Below are positions 61,356 to 64,000 of a DNA stretch of 64,000 nt, one piece after another. Below the pieces are notes generated by a model. It made no database searches, was not told the origin of the DNA, and saw nothing but the letters and a program-made list of their open reading frames with translations. The stretch is taken from NCBI GenBank assembly GCA_020634855.1, contig JACKAU010000005.1:558001-622000 (forward strand), read 5' to 3'. A program made the translations under genes and the position numbers. Positions within the stretch are counted from its first letter, which is position 1. Every line of letters begins with the position of its first letter. Origin of the DNA: Anaerolineales bacterium. Lineage in GTDB: Bacteria; Chloroflexota; Anaerolineae; 4572-78; J111.

Positions 61356-62048
61356 ATGAGCAGGTCAACAATCACCGTCTTAATCGCAGATGATCAGGAA
61401 GTTGCTCGCGAAGGGTACCGGCGCATTTTGGAGACGCAAGCCAATTTGACGGTTATTGGCACAGCGACCAACGGCTTGGATGCGGTCCATCTGGCGCAAA
61501 GCCAATGCCCGGATGTTGCTATTTTGGATATTCGGATGCCGCAGCTCAACGGTATCGAGGCTGCGCGCCGTATACGAGCCATCTGTCCCCAAGTAGGGGT
61601 TGTGCTGCTATCATTCTACGACCATCCCAGCTACGTGCGAAACTTTTTAAAAGAGGGCGCCGCCGGCAAAGCCTTTTTGCTGAAGCAAACCATTGGCCGG
61701 ATCGATGAGTTAGTTAGAGCGATCAAAGCCGTGGCCGACGGCCAGATGATGCTCGATCCGACCATCGTCGATGACCTAATGCATGACGCGCCGTTGGCCT
61801 CGTTGGCTGATTTAACCACTCAGGAGATGCGGGTTCTGGAACTGATGGCCAAAGGTTATGCCAACGCCGGGATTGCTGAGGCATTAGTAGTGCAGGAACG
61901 AACCATCGAAAACTACGTTAGCAATATTTTTGCCAAGCTGCATCTCAAAAACAAAGGCCAACAGGCTCGGGTCCAGGCCGTTTTGCTCTTCTTAGAAGCT
62001 ACAGGTCGCCTAAGACGCTCCGATGAACTGCCCCAGGATGATGAGTAA
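61356..62048 (+). CDS. NarL/FixJ-type response regulator
   Basis: 230 residues. Receiver domain with acidic pair 'IADDQ' and Asp58 in 'VAILDIRMPQLNG', Ser in 'VVLLSFYDHPSY' and Lys in 'AFLLKQTIG'. A LuxR-type helix-turn-helix follows ('LTTQEMRVLELMAKGYANAG', 'IAEALVVQERTIENYVSNIF'). It controls transcription when phosphorylated. The convergent NarL-type histidine kinase 0.5 kb away is the likely partner, with a lone receiver gene between. Confidence 0.93.
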   Translation: MSRSTITVLIADDQEVAREGYRRILETQANLTVIGTATNGLDAVHLAQSQCPDVAILDIRMPQLNGIEAARRIRAICPQVGVVLLSFYDHPSYVRNFLKEGAAGKAFLLKQTIGRIDELVRAIKAVADGQMMLDPTIVDDLMHDAPLASLADLTTQEMRVLELMAKGYANAGIAEALVVQERTIENYVSNIFAKLHLKNKGQQARVQAVLLFLEATGRLRRSDELPQDDE

Positions 62049-62176
62049 TCCTTTACTCACCACCAACCTGTGAGAAAACCCCCTAGTCGAGTTCTCATAA
62101 ACCTATTAGAGTGACAGAAAGCCCCCGAAGGATATCCCTCGAATAAGATGATTTTGGGCTGAGGAGGGTGTATATA

Positions 62177-62554
62177 ATGGCGTGGGAGACGTGGCGTGTA
62201 CTGGTGGTTGATGATCATCCGGACTTTCGAGAGACGGTACGGTATGTCTTGGCCGGCGATCCTCGATTTGAGGTGGTGGCCGAAGCCGCCAGTGGTGAGG
62301 AGGCCGTGACCTGCGCCCAACAACTCCAGCTCGATATAGTGCTAATGGATCTCCGGCTGCCGGGTATAAATGGGCTGACGGCCGCCGCTACGATAAAATC
62401 AGACCGGCCTGAAATCATCATTCTGATGTTGAGCGGTGATTGGTCTGCAGCGCACGACCGGCGAGCTAAAGCCGCCGGCATTCGCGCCCGAATTGCCAAA
62501 CAGCAGTTTAACCTGGCGGAAATTTATCGCGCTTTGGTAACTGATTCGGATTAA
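62177..62554 (+). CDS. Single-domain response regulator
   Basis: 125 residues from the ATG at 62177, preceded by GAGGAGG (62161-62167); a GTG start at 62168 is too close to that site. Acidic 'VVDDHPDF', Asp58 in 'IVLMDLRLPGING', and Ser in 'ILMLSGDWS' are present; the usual Lys-Pro pair is replaced by 'ARIAKQQFN'. There is no output domain. It follows the NarL regulator by 128 bp and may compete for or share phosphate from the same kinase. Confidence 0.88.
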   Translation: MAWETWRVLVVDDHPDFRETVRYVLAGDPRFEVVAEAASGEEAVTCAQQLQLDIVLMDLRLPGINGLTAAATIKSDRPEIIILMLSGDWSAAHDRRAKAAGIRARIAKQQFNLAEIYRALVTDSD

Positions 62555-62561
62555 ATAGGCC

Positions 62562-63815
62562 TTACGCCGTTGGCATACCAAAGGTAAATCGGTCCACCCG
62601 ATCCGGAGCCGGTGATGATACCCCAACCGGAATACGCCCGGTAACAGCGGTTCCTTGGCCCCGCTCTGAGCAAAAGCTAAATGCCCCGGCAAAGGCCTCG
62701 ATACGCTCTCGCATGGTCAACAATCCAAAATGACCGGCCCGAGCCGCTGCCTCAACAGTGGTGGTCGTACCACAGCCGTTGTCTTTTATCGCTACCATTA
62801 CAACTGAAGAGTTCCAACATAAATCGATGGTGATTTGCTGCGGGCTACTATGAGTCAGTGCGTTGGCCGTAGCATTTTGGATGAATCGATATAGCGTTAG
62901 CTCGATATTCGCCTCCGGTAGGCGTTCCTCATTAAACCCGGTTACGATCAGCTCAATTCGGGACGACGAAGTAGCGTTGTGACTCGGTAAACATTCCAGG
63001 TAAGCGATGACCGCTTCAACTAATCCCAAATCCGACAGAACGGCTGGATGAACGCCGCGGACCAATTCTCGCAAGCTGCGATCCGTTTTAGCCAGCCGGG
63101 TTTGGATGTCACTGAGGGTAACGGGGCAAATCTGCCTCTCCCGGCTCAACAACCCCAATCGCACCGACACATCGGCCAGGTGCTGCAGGGTCTCATCGTG
63201 CAGGGTTTCGGCCAGTTGACGGCGCTCATTTTCTTGGGTTTGGATAATCTGCTGGTAAGCCCGTCGCAGTTGCGTCACCGAACTTTTTAGCTCTGTTTGT
63301 AGACGACGATTAGACAGCGCCAGCGCAGCCTGATAAACAATTAACTCTACAAGATTTCGTTGTTCCATCGAATAACCGCTGTTGTAACGGGGCGACCCCA
63401 GGCCCAGCCACCCCAGACACTCACCATACGCGATAATCGGTTCGACCAAAACAATACCGGCCTGCTGAAGAGAGGTTTTAAAGGCGCTATTTTTGAGGCG
63501 GGATACCTGACATAAACTCGATTGGTAGCAAGCGTCATCCTCTAGGAGATCAATAACCGGTGGGGGCGGCCGGCCGATCCACAGCAGCGATGGTGGTTCC
63601 ATCTTAAACGGTTCCTCACGTAACCAGATGATAAGCGAGGTTGGATCAAGAATTTGCCGCAGGCTGTCGGCGATAATTTTAAGCAGTACCGACGTGGTAG
63701 AGGGTTGTAGAATTTTTTTATTAAACGTTAGCAGCACCTGATCCGAACCGAACGGATCCGGCCTGAAAAATCGCTGCATGGCTGCAAGTGGCCGCGTGGA
63801 AAACCAACAAGCCAT
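62562..63815 (-). CDS. NarL-type sensor histidine kinase with GAF domain
   Basis: 417 residues. The N-terminal half is GAF-like ('GIVLVEPIIAYGECLGWLGL'), followed by a coiled coil. HisKA_3 dimerisation domain: 'ENERRQLAETLHDETLQHLA' with phospho-acceptor His206. HATPase_c: 'ANALTHSSPQQITIDL', 'AIKDNGCGT', 'GHFGLLTMRERIEAFAG'. Cytoplasmic, no membrane segment. The start has GGAGGGGGAGG directly upstream. HisKA_3 kinases partner with NarL regulators, and one is encoded nearby on the other strand. Confidence 0.92.
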   Translation of the reverse strand: MACWFSTRPLAAMQRFFRPDPFGSDQVLLTFNKKILQPSTTSVLLKIIADSLRQILDPTSLIIWLREEPFKMEPPSLLWIGRPPPPVIDLLEDDACYQSSLCQVSRLKNSAFKTSLQQAGIVLVEPIIAYGECLGWLGLGSPRYNSGYSMEQRNLVELIVYQAALALSNRRLQTELKSSVTQLRRAYQQIIQTQENERRQLAETLHDETLQHLADVSVRLGLLSRERQICPVTLSDIQTRLAKTDRSLRELVRGVHPAVLSDLGLVEAVIAYLECLPSHNATSSSRIELIVTGFNEERLPEANIELTLYRFIQNATANALTHSSPQQITIDLCWNSSVVMVAIKDNGCGTTTTVEAAARAGHFGLLTMRERIEAFAGAFSFCSERGQGTAVTGRIPVGVSSPAPDRVDRFTFGMPTA

Positions 63816-64000
63816 CCTCCCCCTCCTTGTTGGCTAAACCACCATGTCAGACCGAAAAGAAATGATACAAAGGATATTCACTCTGGCGAGACGGTATTGA
63901 ATAACTGAACCAGAAGTTGTTGCCAATAGTGATGGGGAGCTAAGCGATGATTTTTCCGAGTCGGGGCATGGTCTTGTTCGCGTCCTACAGGATGCGGCAA
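63816..64000. other. Window end, upstream of the NarL-type kinase gene
   Basis: The last 185 bp show no gene. They hold the ribosome site of the kinase gene and presumably its promoter. Confidence 0.4.

Overview
The window is a bacterial chromosome segment that looks like Chloroflexota, close to Anaerolineae/Caldilineae-type filaments. This is inference from gene content: several GT-C/DUF2079 membrane glycosyltransferases sharing one C-terminal beta-rich module, very large signalling fusions, Thr-Pro-rich 'PTPT' linkers, a class III fructose-bisphosphatase, PhoD-like and animal-type haem peroxidase proteins, and many hepta-/nonanucleotide repeats and small palindromes. No rRNA or marker gene is present to prove the assignment.

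Layout. 1-2.1 kb: end of a histidine kinase, a receiver protein, an alpha/beta-hydrolase without its nucleophile, and a V4R-type protein. 2.2-4.7 kb: a site-2-type protease, then three tRNA genes (Pro, Gly, and a CAT tRNA that is probably tRNA-Ile2). The third is split by a group I intron whose P1 loop carries an antisense HNH endonuclease gene. 4.9-6.9 kb: animal-type haem peroxidase and a lone antitoxin. 7.3-10.8 kb: peptide-type ABC importer (binding protein and two permeases, no ATPases). 11.8-15.5 kb: ECF sigma/anti-sigma pair followed by two membrane-anchored cytochromes c and a DUF2231 membrane protein. 15.8-22.5 kb: a single-chain ECF sigma-zinc finger-TM-extracytoplasmic protein, then a GAF histidine kinase and two response regulators (one winged-helix, one Roadblock/LC7).

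22.6-33.6 kb: four large membrane glycosyltransferase-like genes on the minus strand. Between them lie a repeat-rich island (20/21-bp minisatellite, palindromes), a glyoxalase-family gene broken by an in-frame TGA, and a lone antitoxin. 33.8-41.4 kb: higBA, fbp, an orphan CRISPR array (7 repeats, 6 spacers, no cas), nudC, an operon of a RelA/SpoT-like protein with an AlkD-like protein, and a hexose-6-phosphate mutarotase. 41.5-44.8 kb: PhoD-like phosphatase, aldo/keto reductase and a PHAX-domain protein. 45.0-50.0 kb: one 1639-residue metallo-beta-lactamase/STAS/kinase/AAA/TPR protein.

50.0-58.7 kb: surface glycan genes (GT-C, DPM1-like GT2, formyltransferase, DegT aminotransferase, RmlC-like epimerase) around a HAD hydrolase and purB. 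The aminotransferase and formyltransferase together suggest an N-formylated amino sugar on a polyprenol- or polysaccharide-linked product. 58.8-61.1 kb: two secreted proteins (cohesin+dockerin; PKD+CARDB). 61.3-63.8 kb: a NarL-type regulator, a lone receiver and a convergent NarL-type histidine kinase.

The most unusual items are the split tRNA with its antisense HNH gene, the five-module signalling protein, the membrane-tethered sigma factor, the PHAX-domain protein, the RelA-like/AlkD operon, and simple repeats that invade coding sequence in frame.
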